Positions 51,118-58,756 of a DNA stretch of 58,756 nucleotides are shown piece after piece (position 1 is the first letter of the stretch; each line of letters starts with the position of its first letter). The translations under genes and the position numbers were made by a program. The notes under the pieces were generated by a model. It was given only the letters and a program-made list of their open reading frames with translations, ran no database searches and was not told the DNA's origin. The stretch covers positions 1-58,756 of the forward strand of contig NZ_FPBJ01000022.1 in the NCBI RefSeq assembly GCF_900116635.1, in the 5' to 3' direction. The DNA is from Xenorhabdus koppenhoeferi (GTDB lineage Bacteria; Pseudomonadota; Gammaproteobacteria; Enterobacterales; Enterobacteriaceae).

Positions 51118-51735
51118 ATGAAAGCATTAACTGCCAGACAGCAACAAGTCTATAACTTAGTGCGTGACCATATTTCGCAAACGGGTATGCCACCGACACG
51201 TGCTGAAATTGCAGCACGTCTTGGTTTTCGTTCACCCAACGCGGCGGAAGAGCATTTAAAAGCGCTGGCGCGTAAAGGGGTGATAGAGATTATTTCTGGT
51301 GCATCCAGAGGTATCCGTTTGCTTCTCAAAGAACCGGGTGACGGAATGAAATTACCGTTGATCGGTCGTGTTGCTGCTGGCGAACCACTGCTAGCTCAGG
51401 AACATATCGAAAGTCACTATAAGGTTGATCCTGAACTATTTAAACCAAGTGCTGATTTTCTATTGCGTGTCAGTGGAATGTCCATGAAAGATATCGGTAT
51501 TATGGACGGAGATTTACTTGCTGTGCATAAAACACAGGATGTTCATAATGGACAAGTCATTGTGGCGCGTATTGAAGACGAAGTCACAGTGAAGCGTTTC
51601 AGACAAACAGGAAACAAAATTGAATTGATCGCTGAAAATCCAGAATTTTCACCGATTGTAGTTGATTTGCGCGAACAGAGTTTCACTATTGAAGGATTGG
51701 CAGTAGGCGTTATTCGTAACGGAGACTGGTTCTGA
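51118..51735 (+). CDS. lexA: LexA repressor
   Basis: 205 residues (E. coli 202). N-terminal winged helix (about 1-70), cleavage site Ala87-Gly88 in RVAAGEP, catalytic Ser122 in GMSMKD and Lys159 in VTVKR. Represses the SOS regulon, including recA at 17.5 kb. AGGGGGCG precedes the ATG. dinF, the usual partner downstream, is absent; convergent zur follows. Confidence 0.99.
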   Translation: MKALTARQQQVYNLVRDHISQTGMPPTRAEIAARLGFRSPNAAEEHLKALARKGVIEIISGASRGIRLLLKEPGDGMKLPLIGRVAAGEPLLAQEHIESHYKVDPELFKPSADFLLRVSGMSMKDIGIMDGDLLAVHKTQDVHNGQVIVARIEDEVTVKRFRQTGNKIELIAENPEFSPIVVDLREQSFTIEGLAVGVIRNGDWF

Positions 51736-51770
51736 TTGTAAAAACGGATAATTACACTTTGCCATTCCGG

Positions 51771-51850
51771 GGCGGTCATTTTTCCAGTACCCGTTAAATT
51801 TGAATTCAGCGGGAACTTGAGAATACATAAAAATATCAGCTATGACCGCC
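51771..51850. repeat. Inverted repeat between lexA and zur
   Basis: GGCGGTCAT (51771-51779) and ATGACCGCC (51842-51850) are perfect arms about 60 bases apart, with a smaller CCCG/CGGG pair inside. It lies between convergent genes and could end both transcripts. Confidence 0.5.
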
Positions 51851-51875
51851 TCACCGCCCAATCAAGTTCTTATTC

Positions 51876-52388
51876 TTATTTCTTTTTCTTCTCTTCAACA
51901 ACATGATTGTGCTGGCATGTATCGCGTTCCGTACAGGAATCTATTTCATGGCAGGAAGCGCATAATCCGTGAACTTCTATCACACTATTTCTTAAATGGA
52001 ACCCTGTACCTTGCGCTAACTGCTGAATTGCGGATTCAATATTTTTCGCATCCTTTTCAGTTACAGAGCCGCAATCTTCACAGATAAACATAGCTGAAGT
52101 ATGGCTGGGTTCTTCAAAGTGATGGCAAAGAACATAGCTGTTTGTAGACTCTATTTTGTGAATAAAACCTTGCTCCAGCAAAAATTCTAACCCACGGTAA
52201 ACCGTTGGCGGTTTAGCCTGAGGTTCGACTTCACGCAATAAATCCAGCAAATCATAAGCGCTTATCGCACTGGGTTGCTCCGTAATTAAACGAAGAATTT
52301 CAAGGCGTTGGGGTGTCAAGCGAACCCCTCTTGAAAGACAAATTATTTCAGCTTGTGCCAGTAATTTTTGTTGATTGATAATTTCCAT
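51876..52388 (-). CDS. zur: Zinc uptake regulator Zur
   Basis: 170 residues from ATG 52388, preceded by GAGAGGTG (E. coli 171). Fur-family: winged helix (RLTPQRLEILRLI, AISAYDLLDLLREVEPQAKPPTVYRGLEFLLEQGF), and metal-binding cysteines in FICEDCGSV and GLCASCHE. Represses zinc uptake genes when zinc is ample. The lysine-rich tail is typical. Its promoter region is only about 40 bases because an accessory operon ends right upstream. Confidence 0.96.
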   Translation of the reverse strand: MEIINQQKLLAQAEIICLSRGVRLTPQRLEILRLITEQPSAISAYDLLDLLREVEPQAKPPTVYRGLEFLLEQGFIHKIESTNSYVLCHHFEEPSHTSAMFICEDCGSVTEKDAKNIESAIQQLAQGTGFHLRNSVIEVHGLCASCHEIDSCTERDTCQHNHVVEEKKKK

Positions 52389-52427
52389 TACACCTCTCAC
52401 ACCTACACGATGCTAATAGCTTTGATG

Positions 52428-52685
52428 TTAACACGTTTTAGGCTTAAGAGTGGAATTCACCCGATACCTCACTGTCTCTGGGTTATAAATGATGACGATT
52501 ATCTTGCCACTGCATGACTCGTTATTTACTGATACATACCAATTAAAGATAAAAATAATGAATTCCTTTATATTAAAAGAAAAAACATCTTGGGCTCGTA
52601 TGAATACGGTATCGAAGCTTAGAATGGTTCCACCTAAAAGAGCGAATAGATAGCCTACTTTGGCTGGATGATTTACATTATTCAT
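52428..52685 (-). pseudogene. Truncated EamA/DMT-type transporter
   Basis: Residues 8-32 (AKVGYLFALLGGTILSFDTVFI) are a typical first helix of EamA/DMT permeases with its R-rich turn after it. The rest of the 85 residues shows only one more hydrophobic stretch and no further family match, where a full transporter has about 290 residues and ten helices. The ATG overlaps the stop of the PLP gene (ATGA). Likely a broken exporter of the operon product. Confidence 0.6.
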
Positions 52686-53560
52686 AATAACTCTTTAATA
52701 TAATTAATCAGATTAAAATTACAATTTACTGCTATTGAATTTATTGTTCCGCTCTTATAGCAACTAAATCTATAAATCATTGTTCCTATTTTTTTCATGG
52801 TTATAACAGATTTTTTATTGTAAGGTGATTTATCTAAATAAAAATCAGACTGTAAAACAACAAATGGAGTTTTAGATTGTAAGGGTGTAATACATTTAAA
52901 TCCTATTTTCTCTAATTCATTTGCTTCTTTATCTGTTAAATCAAAATAAGCAATATTAAAAAAATCAGGATCTTCTATGCATCTATTCAAAGCATCATTA
53001 TATGATCTGAGATCAACAGTGCCGGATTCAGATATTTTGGCAATGTTAGATATTTCAGGATAATGATCTTTATTTTGAATGCAGAGAACGCCTATTCCTG
53101 ACTGAATAGCCAGATGTTTATGTAATGGAAAAAACACTATTTTAGAGGAAGTAGCTGCTTTGTGATGCCATATAGTACCTATTGACTGTGCAGCGTCTAA
53201 AACGAAGTCAACATTTTTTAGTGAACAAATTATCCCTGTCTGAGGGTCTATATGGGTTAATAGAGGTATGGAATGTGGAAAATATCCAGTAGTGATATTA
53301 TTATATGGCGTATAGCAACCTTCTCTAATGGATATAGAAACCGAATGCATGTTTAACCCATAGATGACATTCAATAAACAGTGAGTACTATTATTCAGCA
53401 AAAATATTTCTTCATGTTCTAAACAAAGATGTTTTCTAAGATGTTGTTTTATTTCTTTTCTAATTGCACTTACCTGTTTATAGTAGTTGGTATCACTGTT
53501 ATTTTCAAAACTAAACCCTGAAATTTTTGAGTTTATAGACGAGTCATCTAGATAATTCAT
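52682..53560 (-). CDS. Compact class-V PLP-dependent enzyme (aminotransferase/cysteine desulfurase-like)
   Basis: 292 residues, about 90 short of normal class V enzymes. FLLNNSTHCLLNVIYGL (53-69) is the cofactor-phosphate region, VLDAAQSIG (120-128) carries the Asp122 and Gln125 that hold the pyridine ring, and LHKHLAIQSGIGVL (146-159) the Schiff-base Lys148. These residues all being kept argues for an active enzyme. No cysteine loop typical of IscS/SufS can be identified, so sulfur versus amine chemistry is open. Start overlaps the Nudix stop (TAATG). Very AT-rich. Confidence 0.75.
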   Translation of the reverse strand: MNYLDDSSINSKISGFSFENNSDTNYYKQVSAIRKEIKQHLRKHLCLEHEEIFLLNNSTHCLLNVIYGLNMHSVSISIREGCYTPYNNITTGYFPHSIPLLTHIDPQTGIICSLKNVDFVLDAAQSIGTIWHHKAATSSKIVFFPLHKHLAIQSGIGVLCIQNKDHYPEISNIAKISESGTVDLRSYNDALNRCIEDPDFFNIAYFDLTDKEANELEKIGFKCITPLQSKTPFVVLQSDFYLDKSPYNKKSVITMKKIGTMIYRFSCYKSGTINSIAVNCNFNLINYIKELL

Positions 53561-53949
53561 TATTCTATTAAACCAATGTTTTTTAATTTGGGAATAATAC
53601 TATCTTTAAAAATGCTTCCTATTTGCATTTTTTCTGCTTCTTTTGATGTAATCCATTTTAAATCAATTATTTCTGAACATGGGAAAGGATCTCCGATTAT
53701 ATCGATAAACCATGAATTAATTTCTATTGATTCTCCCTCAAAAATTGATTTTGCATAGTCGATACTAAAATGAATGGGATTGATAAATGTGACTCCAATT
53801 TCTTCCTGAATCTCACGGTTCAAACATTCAATTTGAGTTTCATTTCCTTCAATTTTACCACCAGGCGATATGTATATGGAGGTTTTATGTTTCCTGACTA
53901 CAAGTAATTTTTTATTGTTAATAATTATTGCCGCACATTTTCTGATCAT
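53560..53949 (-). CDS. Nudix hydrolase
   Basis: 129 residues. The Nudix box is complete at residues 31-53, G-x5-E-x7-REIQEEIG-V. MutT-like size. The substrate, a nucleoside diphosphate linked to something, cannot be read from sequence. 26 bases after the PP-loop gene and overlapping the PLP gene by one base, so it is translated as part of the operon. Confidence 0.88.
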   Translation of the reverse strand: MIRKCAAIIINNKKLLVVRKHKTSIYISPGGKIEGNETQIECLNREIQEEIGVTFINPIHFSIDYAKSIFEGESIEINSWFIDIIGDPFPCSEIIDLKWITSKEAEKMQIGSIFKDSIIPKLKNIGLIE

Positions 53950-53975
53950 AAAACCTCTGTTCGTTATAATCTATT

Positions 53976-54659
53976 TTATAGATAATCTTTGGTGGTATTG
54001 ATTACAATACCACCAGTGAGAAATTCAATGATATCTCTGCATTTGGCTTCTTTTCTCTTTAGATAATTGAGAATTGTTTCATCAGAAGCTGTAGTGAAGC
54101 TATCCGCAAAAATGGAAATACCTTCCAGAGATTTAGTGGAGATACCTGCTTGCAATAAACGGTATTTTACATCCTCTTGCGATGTAGCAAATTCATATAT
54201 AGGGCTATTGTATTCAATCCCGTACTCTTTCATAAATTCCACGAAATACTCTTTCGCTATTAGCCGTTGCTCAGGAAAATCTTTTTGATAATGAGTAATA
54301 CCATCATTAATGATTTTTATTTCATTTCTCATACAATAGTCAATGACGTGTGCATGAATTGCAATTTTTTCACCAAGAAGAATCAAATTTTTTTTATCTT
54401 TTAATATGTCTTCTTCTAAATTTTCAATTGCCAGAGTTCGGAAAGAGCCACTTATATCTTCAATATTATGCTTGATTACAAGTTCACCGAATCTATCTTT
54501 CAGCTCTTGTACTCGATGCTTAATAATTCCTCTGTGTAGTGAACAGCCGCTGCTTGCGGTAAATAAATGAACAGGAATGTTTCGTAGCATGAGGTGCACT
54601 GCGACCAGAGTGCTATCTCGTCCACCTGTAAACATGACCAGCTGAGCTTGTTTATTCAT
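53976..54659 (-). CDS. PP-loop ATP pyrophosphatase-like protein
   Basis: 227 residues. The P-loop of N-type ATP pyrophosphatases is TGGRDST at residues 11-17, followed by a Rossmann-like alpha/beta body, [15 protein letters not shown] (118-132) and a C-terminal [11 protein letters not shown]. Relatives adenylate a substrate before sulfur or nitrogen transfer (QueC, ThiI, TilS, DndC groups), but this protein does not clearly belong to one of them. Cys39 and Cys207 are the candidates for a persulfide relay. First gene of the operon, ERIC copy 3 lies upstream. Confidence 0.75.
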   Translation of the reverse strand: MNKQAQLVMFTGGRDSTLVAVHLMLRNIPVHLFTASSGCSLHRGIIKHRVQELKDRFGELVIKHNIEDISGSFRTLAIENLEEDILKDKKNLILLGEKIAIHAHVIDYCMRNEIKIINDGITHYQKDFPEQRLIAKEYFVEFMKEYGIEYNSPIYEFATSQEDVKYRLLQAGISTKSLEGISIFADSFTTASDETILNYLKRKEAKCRDIIEFLTGGIVINTTKDYL

Positions 54660-54819
54660 TTTTTATTCCTTTTTTTCATCGTGTTATATTTTTATGGATA
54701 GAAGCTGCTAATGAATTTGTTTTAATCATCTGGAGCATTAAATTTATTAACTGGTGGATAATAAAAAATGTTTCAATAATATTTTTCTATGTTTATGGAA
54801 GAGTTAAAGTTATTGTTAT

Positions 54820-54946
54820 TATACACTTCGTCTTTCAAACTGCCTCTTTGTTGGCTGCGCTCGCTCACCCCGGCCACATAGTCATCTATGCTCCCGGGGA
54901 TTTGCTCTCTTGCCGTAGCGATGCAACTTGAAATCCATTGGGTATA
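54820..54946. repeat. ERIC element, copy 3
   Basis: 127 bp in the opposite orientation to copies 1 and 2, from TATACACTTCGTC to CATTGGGTATA, with the CACCCCGGCCACATAG and CTCCCGGGGATTTG core. Confidence 0.92.
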
Positions 54947-55226
54947 TATTTTTTATTATTACAGTGAGTGTCTTAAACGTTTCTTATGGTGACTATTATC
55001 TTTATAAGCATAAGAAGGAGTGTTTCTGAACATGTTGTAAATTAACAGGTTATACCTGTGAAATATTAAAAATTGGTTTTTTTATTATTGTGGTCATGAC
55101 TCTATCCTTGAATAGTTATTTTATTTTGTATTTACAAAAATGCTAACACCATTATTAATATTCTTTTGAGTTTATATTTCTATTTTAATAATGTGCTTAT
55201 AGCAATCAAGAATAATCTTATTTCAT

Positions 55227-55270
55227 TTGATTATAGGTATCAATCTTATTATACTAAACTTATCGTTTAG
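55227..55270 (+). promoter_or_regulatory. Promoter and dyads of the LysR-type gene
   Basis: TTGATT (55227-55232) and TATACT (55250-55255) are 17 bases apart. Over the -35 lies TTGAT-N7-ATCAA, a dyad of the size LysR-type proteins use, and after the -10 lies CTAAAC-TTATC-GTTTAG (55254-55270). Autoregulation is likely. Confidence 0.65.
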
Positions 55271-55287
55271 ATAATCTAGACTACATT

Positions 55288-56154
55288 ATGAGAAAAATCC
55301 CTCCACTAAATGCTCTTAAGATTTTTGATATTGCGGCCAGATACAAAAGTTTCTCTAGCGCAGCTTCAGAAAACCATATGACAAAAGGTGCTATTAGCCA
55401 GCAAATAAAAATATTGGAAAATTGGTTCGGATTTGAGTTATTCAATAGGAGTGCCAATGGTATTGAGCTGACAGATAACGGCTCTAAGTTAATGAAAACA
55501 TGCAATCTGGCTTTTTCTGTTATTGAAAAGCAATGCGAAGACTTGAGAAAAAAAAGTCACACTCATAACGAAATAATTATTGGTTGTTCTAGTAGCTTAC
55601 TAAGTTACTGGTTTTTACCCAAGCTATATAGTTTCTTTAGTACTGATAAACAATTCGTCCTAAATTATAACTCTCAGGCATCATTTCAAAGTATTATAAA
55701 TGGAGAGGTTGATTTTTTTATATCAGGAGAAAAAATATCTAATTATAATTTTGTTGACTGCGAATTACTGCATAAGGATGAAATTGGTTTAGTTTGTTCT
55801 GTGGAATACAGAACAAAAATATTTAATAATGACATCAGGGATATAACATTACTTCGTTCTCAAAGTAGATATTCAGCTTGGGATGAATGGAGTTATTTAT
55901 CTAACATTATACTTAATGTGTCAGATGAAATAATATTTGATAAATTATCTTTAGCTTTGGATGCGGTCAAATTAAATTTGGGTGTAACTATTGCGCCTAA
56001 ATTTGTAGTCGAAAATGATATTAATAAAGGTTTGTTGTATGCTCCATTTGGTTTTTTAAATTGTAGTTCAGGAACTTATTTATATACCAGAAATAATCTC
56101 TCGAATGATAAAAAAATAATTATTGATAAAATAATTAATAAAGTCAAAAGCTAG
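55288..56154 (+). CDS. LysR-type transcriptional regulator (GcvA-like)
   Basis: 288 residues. The winged helix (PPLNALKIFDIAARYKSFSS, then ENHMTKGAISQQIKILE) is of the GcvA/AmpR type. The effector-binding domain from about residue 90 (IIIGCSSSLLSYWFLPKLYSF) is poorly conserved, so the ligand is unknown. It shares the very low GC content of the divergent PP-loop operon, and probably controls it. Confidence 0.9.
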   Translation: MRKIPPLNALKIFDIAARYKSFSSAASENHMTKGAISQQIKILENWFGFELFNRSANGIELTDNGSKLMKTCNLAFSVIEKQCEDLRKKSHTHNEIIIGCSSSLLSYWFLPKLYSFFSTDKQFVLNYNSQASFQSIINGEVDFFISGEKISNYNFVDCELLHKDEIGLVCSVEYRTKIFNNDIRDITLLRSQSRYSAWDEWSYLSNIILNVSDEIIFDKLSLALDAVKLNLGVTIAPKFVVENDINKGLLYAPFGFLNCSSGTYLYTRNNLSNDKKIIIDKIINKVKS

Positions 56155-56558
56155 CAATTTTTTAAATTATATTTATCACATATACTATATTGCAGTAATT
56201 CTGTTTGCTATAGAAATAATCAATCTCCGTTCTTATTGTTGATTCCCAAGAGGAATTTTTTAAATTGAAATATTTTTAATTAGCTTACACTTTTTTATTG
56301 TTGCATCAATAAAGTATTTTATCCGTTATTGATACTCATAGGCAGAACTATGCAACAAAACAAACATAAATTCATAACACTGTAAAAATTTCTTTATCGG
56401 TAACTAACACTTTTTCTATTGCCTGCCATAATTAAATCAAAAAGGGGAATTATGTTCGCTTGCATTAATTTTTCTTTGAGTTTAGTGATACTTTCATCAT
56501 GCTGATTGGTACCACTTGTGAATCAGCTTAATTAATTTTCTCAAATTTATGTGCTGTT
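56155..56558. other. Intergenic region before hsdM
   Basis: 404 AT-rich bases. Apart from an 17-residue micro-ORF at 56452 no gene is seen, and no clear promoter for hsdM could be fixed. Confidence 0.45.
56452..56505 (+). CDS. Possible 17-residue micro-ORF
   Basis: AAGGGGAATT precedes the ATG, a strong ribosome binding site for such a short frame. The peptide is hydrophobic and has two cysteines (MFACINFSLSLVILSSC). It stops 53 bases before hsdM. It could be a leader peptide; it could equally be chance. Confidence 0.3.
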   Translation: MFACINFSLSLVILSSC

Positions 56559-58643
56559 ATGACGAACTCAAATTTTTCTCAAACCGCTGCTTTTATCTGG
56601 TCAATTGCTGATCTGCTTCGTGGTGACTTTAAACAATCGCAATATGGGCGGGTGATCTTGCCATTTACGCTGCTTCGTCGTCTGGAATGTGTACTGGAAC
56701 AGAATAAAGATGCGGTTGTTGCTGAATACGAACGCATTAAGCCTATGAAATTACTGGAAGAGGCGCAGGAGAAATTCTTATTTCGTGCAGCCAACGGCTT
56801 AGCTATCTTCAATACCTCACCAATGAATCTTGGCAAGATGGGACAAAGTGACATCAAAGATAATTTAGAGAATTACGTACAGTCGTTTTCCAAGGATGCA
56901 CGTGAAATTTTCGAATATTTTAATTTTTATGAATTTATTGGCTTATTGGATGAGGCTAACTTGCTTTACAAGGTAGTGAAAAAATTTGCTACAACTTCTC
57001 TAAGTCCCGATGTGGTTTCTAATCATGAGATGGGCTTGATATTTGAAGAGTTAATCCGCCGCTTTGCAGAAAGCTCCAATGAAACGGCGGGAGAACACTT
57101 TACTCCGCGTGATATTGTCGATTTAACAACATCGCTTGTTTTTACTGGAGATGAAGACAGTTATACACCAGGTTCAATTAGAACAATTTACGATCCTACC
57201 GTGGGGACAGGCGGGTTCTTGTCTGCTGGTATGGAATATGTTCTGAAAGGTAGCCCGTTAGCGAGAATGGTTGCTTTTGGTCAGGAATTAAATCCTGAAT
57301 CCTATGCGATTTGTAAAGGGGATATGCTGATTAAAGGTCAGGATGTCAGCCGTATTAAACTGGGCAATACCTTATCTAATGATCAACTACCAGCCGATAA
57401 ATTCGACTATATGCTGTCAAATCCGCCATTTGGTGTGGATTGGAAAAAGATAGAAGAAGACATCAAAAGTGAACATGTTGTAAAAGGTTTTGATGGTCGT
57501 TTTGGTGCGGGATTGCCACGTGTTTCTGATGGTTCTTTGCTATTTCTGATGCACCTGCTCAGCAAAATGCGTGATCTTCGTTTTGTTGATGGCAAGGCGA
57601 TTGAAGGTAGCCGTATCGGGATTATCCTGAATGGCTCTCCGTTATTTACCGGTAATGCGGGAAGTGGTGAGAGTGAAATTCGTCGCTATATTCTGGAAGC
57701 TGATTTACTTGAAGCCATTGTCGCCTTACCAACCGATATGTTCTACAACACAGGCATTGCAACCTATGTGTGGATACTGAGCAATAAAAAAGTACCAGAA
57801 CGAAAAGGTAAAGTGCAACTGATTAATGCTACAAATCTGGGTAGCAAAATGCGTAAATCTTTGGGTTCAAAACGTAATTACCTTACCGATGAAGCTATCC
57901 GCACGATCACATGTAACTATGGTCAATTTGAAGAAATTGATACCCATATTCAAGATGGTGCCACTGATAGCAAAAAGCCTTTTGCGAGCAAGATCTTTGA
58001 AACCCACACATTTGGTTACCGCCGTTTAACCATTGAGCGCCCCTTACGTTTATCTGCGCAAATTACCGATCAAGCAGTGGAATTACTGCGTTTTGCACCA
58101 AAACCGTTTAATGCTGTGATGGCTGCTATTTATGAAGCATTTGGCTCGGAATGGACTGAAGAGACTTATGGTTCTTTGGATAAAGCAGAAGACAAAATCC
58201 ACGCAATGATCAAAAGGAATTTTCCAGAACTTAAAGAGAAACAGATCAAAGATCTCTTGGATAGCAAGATGTGGTTATTCCAGAAGTCCTTACTGGAAAA
58301 GGCACGAAAACTGCAAGGTATTATTAGATCAAAGCAATTTAATGATTTTAACCAGTTTGAGCAGGTTCTTAAGGACGTGCTTAAAACAGCAGATATCAAA
58401 CTTGATGCCAAAGAGAAAAAGCAATTCATTGATGCGATTACGTGGAAAAATCCGGATGCGGAACCTGTGATTGCCAGGGTATTAAAAGAAAAAGCCCAGC
58501 CACTTTATGGTGCATTTAACTACCAAGATAAAGTTGTTGAATTCCAACAGGATGGTGATTTACGTGATAACGAAAACGTGCCGCTTGATCCAGCAACAAC
58601 TACAACCCAGTTAATTGAAAATTACTTTAAACGTGAAGTATAG
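56559..58643 (+). CDS. hsdM: Type I restriction-modification methylase subunit
   Basis: 694 residues. The HsdM N-terminal helical domain (about 10-145) precedes an N6-adenine methylase core with motif [10 protein letters not shown] at 212-220 and motif IV NPPFG at 288-292, and a C-terminal helical region longer than in the E. coli K type. It needs an HsdS specificity subunit to bind DNA and HsdR to cut; neither is present before the window ends, and an IS630-type gene starts only 56 bases after its stop. It may be an orphan or a split system. Confidence 0.93.
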   Translation: MTNSNFSQTAAFIWSIADLLRGDFKQSQYGRVILPFTLLRRLECVLEQNKDAVVAEYERIKPMKLLEEAQEKFLFRAANGLAIFNTSPMNLGKMGQSDIKDNLENYVQSFSKDAREIFEYFNFYEFIGLLDEANLLYKVVKKFATTSLSPDVVSNHEMGLIFEELIRRFAESSNETAGEHFTPRDIVDLTTSLVFTGDEDSYTPGSIRTIYDPTVGTGGFLSAGMEYVLKGSPLARMVAFGQELNPESYAICKGDMLIKGQDVSRIKLGNTLSNDQLPADKFDYMLSNPPFGVDWKKIEEDIKSEHVVKGFDGRFGAGLPRVSDGSLLFLMHLLSKMRDLRFVDGKAIEGSRIGIILNGSPLFTGNAGSGESEIRRYILEADLLEAIVALPTDMFYNTGIATYVWILSNKKVPERKGKVQLINATNLGSKMRKSLGSKRNYLTDEAIRTITCNYGQFEEIDTHIQDGATDSKKPFASKIFETHTFGYRRLTIERPLRLSAQITDQAVELLRFAPKPFNAVMAAIYEAFGSEWTEETYGSLDKAEDKIHAMIKRNFPELKEKQIKDLLDSKMWLFQKSLLEKARKLQGIIRSKQFNDFNQFEQVLKDVLKTADIKLDAKEKKQFIDAITWKNPDAEPVIARVLKEKAQPLYGAFNYQDKVVEFQQDGDLRDNENVPLDPATTTTQLIENYFKREV

Positions 58644-58756
58644 CAGAATCATAATACTGTGTCATAATACCTAAATCCCAATGACAAGGTAGAATTGAGA
58701 TGGGTTACAGTCTAGATTTTCGAAGAAGAGTACTGGCATACAAAGACAAGCATGCA
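58644..58756 (+). mobile_element. Left end of an IS630-family element, cut by window edge
   Basis: The sequence after hsdM changes character and leads into a transposase start. Exact left end is uncertain. The element continues beyond the window. Confidence 0.55.
58700..58756 (+). CDS. IS630-family transposase, N-terminal 19 codons
   Basis: MGYSLDFRRRVLAYKDKHA is the standard opening of IS630-type transposases and of their separate helix-turn-helix ORF. TTGAG lies upstream. The frame is open to the last base of the window. Confidence 0.75.
   Translation, partial: MGYSLDFRRRVLAYKDKHA

Larger units (their letters stand above)
54660..55287. other. Divergent control region with ERIC copy
   Basis: 628 AT-rich bases between the PP-loop operon and the LysR-type gene. 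It holds ERIC copy 3 at 54820-54946 and the LysR-gene promoter with a dyad. No ORF of note. Confidence 0.6.

Noticed and set aside
53976-54659. Calling the PP-loop gene queC
   Set aside because: It has the P-loop, but the C-terminal zinc-binding cysteine cluster of QueC is absent and the neighbours are not queuosine genes.
52682-54659. Calling the operon a Dnd phosphorothioation system
   Set aside because: A PP-loop/PLP pair recalls DndC and DndA, but dndB, dndD and dndE are absent and the PLP enzyme lacks a clear desulfurase cysteine loop.

Overview
The window reads as a chromosomal segment of an enteric gammaproteobacterium of the Xenorhabdus/Photorhabdus group (Morganellaceae). The proteins match E. 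coli at the level expected for that family, the DNA is moderately AT-rich, gene order follows short E. coli blocks joined differently, full-length 126-127 bp ERIC elements are present, and there is much insertion-sequence and gene debris. Which of the two genera it is cannot be decided from sequence reading alone.

Layout. 0-3.1 kb: end of an aroF-like DAHP synthase gene, yaiI, a thioredoxin, then a scar in which an IS30-family remnant separates two truncated genes. 3.7-9.7 kb: ribosome and secretion block rpsP-rimM-trmD-rplS, ffh, ypjD and the CorB/CNNM-type yfjD. 9.7-16.2 kb: luxS, the sRNA micA with a sigma-E-like promoter, gshA, a tRNA operon (Ser-GCU, two Arg-ACG), csrA and alaS. 16.4-23 kb: recA with its SOS box, pncC, an aas remnant, aroL, proBA, crl, an frsA remnant and gpt. 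23-28 kb: accessory stretch with an orphan ExsA-type regulator, a membrane-anchored bactofilin, a phage CI-type repressor, a solute-binding protein and a yafJ remnant. 28-40 kb: gmhA, fadE, lysA/lysR, metA and the glyoxylate operon aceBAK, with an ERIC element between aceA and aceK. 40-52.4 kb: eda, iclR, hicAB, lysC, pgi, ubiCA, plsB, dgkA, lexA with two SOS boxes, and zur. 52.4-58.8 kb: a very AT-rich accessory island with a translationally coupled operon (PP-loop ATPase, Nudix hydrolase, compact class-V PLP enzyme, truncated EamA-type transporter), a LysR-type regulator, a type I methylase (hsdM), and the start of an IS630-family transposase that runs off the end.

How parts work together. 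The core genes cover translation, SOS control (recA and lexA share matching operators), glyoxylate shunt with its regulator iclR, lysine synthesis and control, and phospholipid and ubiquinone synthesis. FadE feeds acetyl-CoA to AceBAK, and a FadR-like site precedes fadE. The genome is visibly eroding: C-terminal, N-terminal or internal scraps of frsA, aas, yafJ, a methyltransferase, a LysR-type gene and IS3 and IS30 transposases remain, and recX is missing between recA and alaS.

The best candidate for an undescribed system is the four-gene operon at 52428-54659 with the LysR gene at 55288. Its pairing of a PP-loop ATPase with a cysteine-desulfurase-like PLP enzyme suggests activation chemistry or sulfur/amine transfer onto a small molecule or nucleotide, but the product is unknown.
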